From Nonlabens dokdonensis DSW-6 (GTDB lineage Bacteria; Bacteroidota; Bacteroidia; Flavobacteriales; Flavobacteriaceae): DNA of 64,000 nt. Below, piece by piece: positions 63,501 to 64,000 of the stretch (the stretch's first letter is position 1; each line of letters starts with the position of its first letter). The notes under the pieces are model-generated. The model was not told the origin of the DNA, made no database searches, and saw only the letters and a program-made list of their open reading frames with translations. The translations under genes and the position numbers were made by a program. The stretch lies in assembly GCF_000332115.1 (NCBI RefSeq), contig NC_020156.1, positions 2,109,501 through 2,173,500 of the forward strand, in the 5' to 3' direction.

Positions 63501-64000
63501 GATTGATTTCTCGCAACTTTGTAAAAATCTGTGTTGTCTTAAATCTGTCCACATCTTGAATAATTACAATATCGTATTTCGTTTGCTCAAAAAAGTATAA
63601 TATTTCATCTAGGTGTTTGTTTAAAATTGATTTAGATAAATCTTTACCAAGCTCTACTTCTCCTTTAATATTAACCTTACTTATTTTGGAATTACTGAGA
63701 ACTCTCCCAAGCCTAAACATAAAAAAACCTATTCCTAGTAAAAATATAGGAAGAGCTAAAAAGGACGGAAGGTCGAAATCATTTAGTTTAAACGTCCAAT
63801 TATCTGGATTTACTTTATCAATACCATCAAATTTTAATAGTATAGCAGTTGAGATTAACCATAATACGCTTCCTATCGCAAACCATACTAAATCCGTATT
63901 GGAAAGTCCAACGATCCTTTGAAATCTAGAATCAGGTATTTCACTAGGTGGAGCTTGATATATTATTTGCTGTAGAATGCTCAGTTCTATTAATCTATCC
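60571..64000 (-). CDS. KAP/YobI-like membrane P-loop NTPase, 5' end outside window
   Basis: The frame is open to the right edge, giving at least 1,142 visible residues; the first in-window ATG at 63720 is internal. Visible residues ~37-55 and ~78-96 are two membrane helices (VWFAIGSVLWLISTAIL; FLALPIFLLGIGFF), then Walker B IVIIQDVDRF (~144-153) and a sensor-like KIVFIYAIRDEMF. A TM pair between Walker A and B is the KAP NTPase hallmark, and the following SIYQIQMG/LFALILYKNLHPNDF resembles YobI-type proteins. A coiled coil (~320-360) and a long helical C-terminus follow. Walker A must lie beyond 64000. Probably element cargo; some relatives are linked to defence. Confidence 0.72.
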   Translation of the reverse strand, partial: DRLIELSILQQIIYQAPPSEIPDSRFQRIVGLSNTDLVWFAIGSVLWLISTAILLKFDGIDKVNPDNWTFKLNDFDLPSFLALPIFLLGIGFFMFRLGRVLSNSKISKVNIKGEVELGKDLSKSILNKHLDEILYFFEQTKYDIVIIQDVDRFKTTQIFTKLREINLLINKSSSIRNQNRKIVFIYAIRDEMFETSERVKFFDYIVPVIPFINPSNAKDQFYNLLKAEKLESELKKEFIDDVVTYIDDIDMRLLTNVFQEFSIYQIQMGSGIHFENLFALILYKNLHPNDFTLLPRRKGNLYHFLNSKKSYVKQLIEEVNKEIKELEFQIQSIESERVNEYEELKNIYISNIYEQTEAIEIQINNEWFRFNHLYQDDNLLVLIEQDSFTYRKLRRNSYDGLYEYAKINGNSDFSSLQNIVNKDFSFLERKEHIENKDNDSIEELKSQLLSKKQFKIEIQSWTLTEIFKKLDIGNYLSKFKYEELMGNLITNGYIDENYNEYITLFHEAKLTLTDKNYIKKIKSGQMSNYDYFLSDPSEVIKEIPHRYFSRKEILNYHILGYSLMWSDEFEDKKNTLIQQLCSVKSGTKEERDIFKFVDGYIQFYTNPNEESKARTSGSIPELVQILSTFTGVLWNPLLSNNTTAQQQIDEYIKLVVQHSEPTDFSNNKENKRFKSYLAENSKVINLFSKQDQAQKLAVLIQLLGIKFSKLIEKNERNVSLYDYIYENCHYVISATNIREILVAYNSELEPNDINLLDKANYTTILKSDCKFLKEYVEKNINMYVESVLLRITENKEESEISILRLLNNSNIKIDNKAKIISKQKAKINNIKDIEDLSISKILMKNEKVSDSWQNIIEIYLKLNEEIDEELIEYLNRESVFTSLKGKKIDDGLISIEDKKLKSFSMSLIKCNKLNEIPYSIYMELLPLAYRRWKNIDISDLDEEKVKFLIINNNLSLTEENLTSIEDSFQGLDNLFLEHNNSEILLSLSKEELTLDNAQVDRLILSESVDDLMKEQLIKKYNRERVTESDTISIALGKITNKFNRDDLTYDELSSVFYKTQIKPSEKVNILNNHFQKLSNSEIQHLLSSISLRHNNIFEPTKRQKFTNTAPLLSLAKKLKEAKLIKNYHLQKDDTLIRFYPTS

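Noticed and set aside
63617..63922. 101-codon plus-strand frame at the right edge
   Set aside because: Antisense to the NTPase frame, which stays open to the window end and encodes membrane helices and Walker B.

Overview
The window looks like a marine-type flavobacterial chromosome (Bacteroidota, Flavobacteriaceae; the Nonlabens/Dokdonia group would fit, but the genus is a guess). Reasons: low GC; promoters of the TTTG / TAnnTTTG type; a subtilase with a type IX secretion (T9SS) C-terminal tail; a CarboxypepD_reg/TonB-plug module; a mevalonate pathway; and a 16-bp palindrome, CGCTTTCGCGAAAGCG, that I count 15 times between 4.2 and 52.5 kb, mostly inside genes.

Layout. 0-2.4 kb: end of a membrane glycosyltransferase, a peptidoglycan-binding-domain protein and an XRE regulator. 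2.5-7.8 kb (minus): polyamine cluster of arginine decarboxylase, agmatinase, a deoxyhypusine-synthase-like enzyme and a GNAT-nitrilase fusion. 7.9-10.3 kb (minus): an RluB-family protein lacking its catalytic Asp and a MacB-type permease. 10.5-12.5 kb (plus): two mevalonate-pathway enzymes. 12.6-15.3 kb (minus): an overlapping operon of peptidase E, three acetyltransferases and an M15 peptidase. 15.4-21.6 kb (plus): envelope proteins, an M1 aminopeptidase, TatA and a PAP2 protein. 21.6-30.4 kb (minus): O-methyltransferase, an LAS-type peptidase, and the elongasome set mreB-mreC-mreD-mrdA-rodA, with purH upstream. 30.7-33.6 kb: secreted subtilase. 33.7-35.9 kb (minus): Mpl and a TPR protein. 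36.0-42.7 kb: a 2,227-residue alpha-2-macroglobulin with an inserted CarboxypepD_reg plus TonB-plug module. 42.7-43.5 kb: a patch of degenerate repeats and a DUF559 endonuclease-like gene. 43.7-46.5 kb (plus): UbiA prenyltransferase, nitrilase and a GYDIA-type GHMP kinase. 46.8-54.5 kb (minus): coaX, a beta-barrel protein, a TPR protein, LptC, a CNNM/CorC-type protein and a PpiD-like foldase.

From about 54.6 kb to the right edge the character changes. A hairpin resembling a tRNA 3' end lies beside a terminator, followed by a tyrosine integrase, an unknown 287-residue protein, a HTH protein, a II/X-type replication initiator-like protein, a zinc-ribbon protein, a secreted/membrane protein pair, an XRE regulator, a 54-residue ORF and a very large KAP/YobI-like membrane P-loop NTPase that runs off the window. 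None of the chromosomal palindromes occurs here. I read this as the left part of an integrated element, with the NTPase as probable cargo (possibly defence). Its right end and the NTPase Walker A motif are outside the window.

No rRNA, complete tRNA or CRISPR array was seen.
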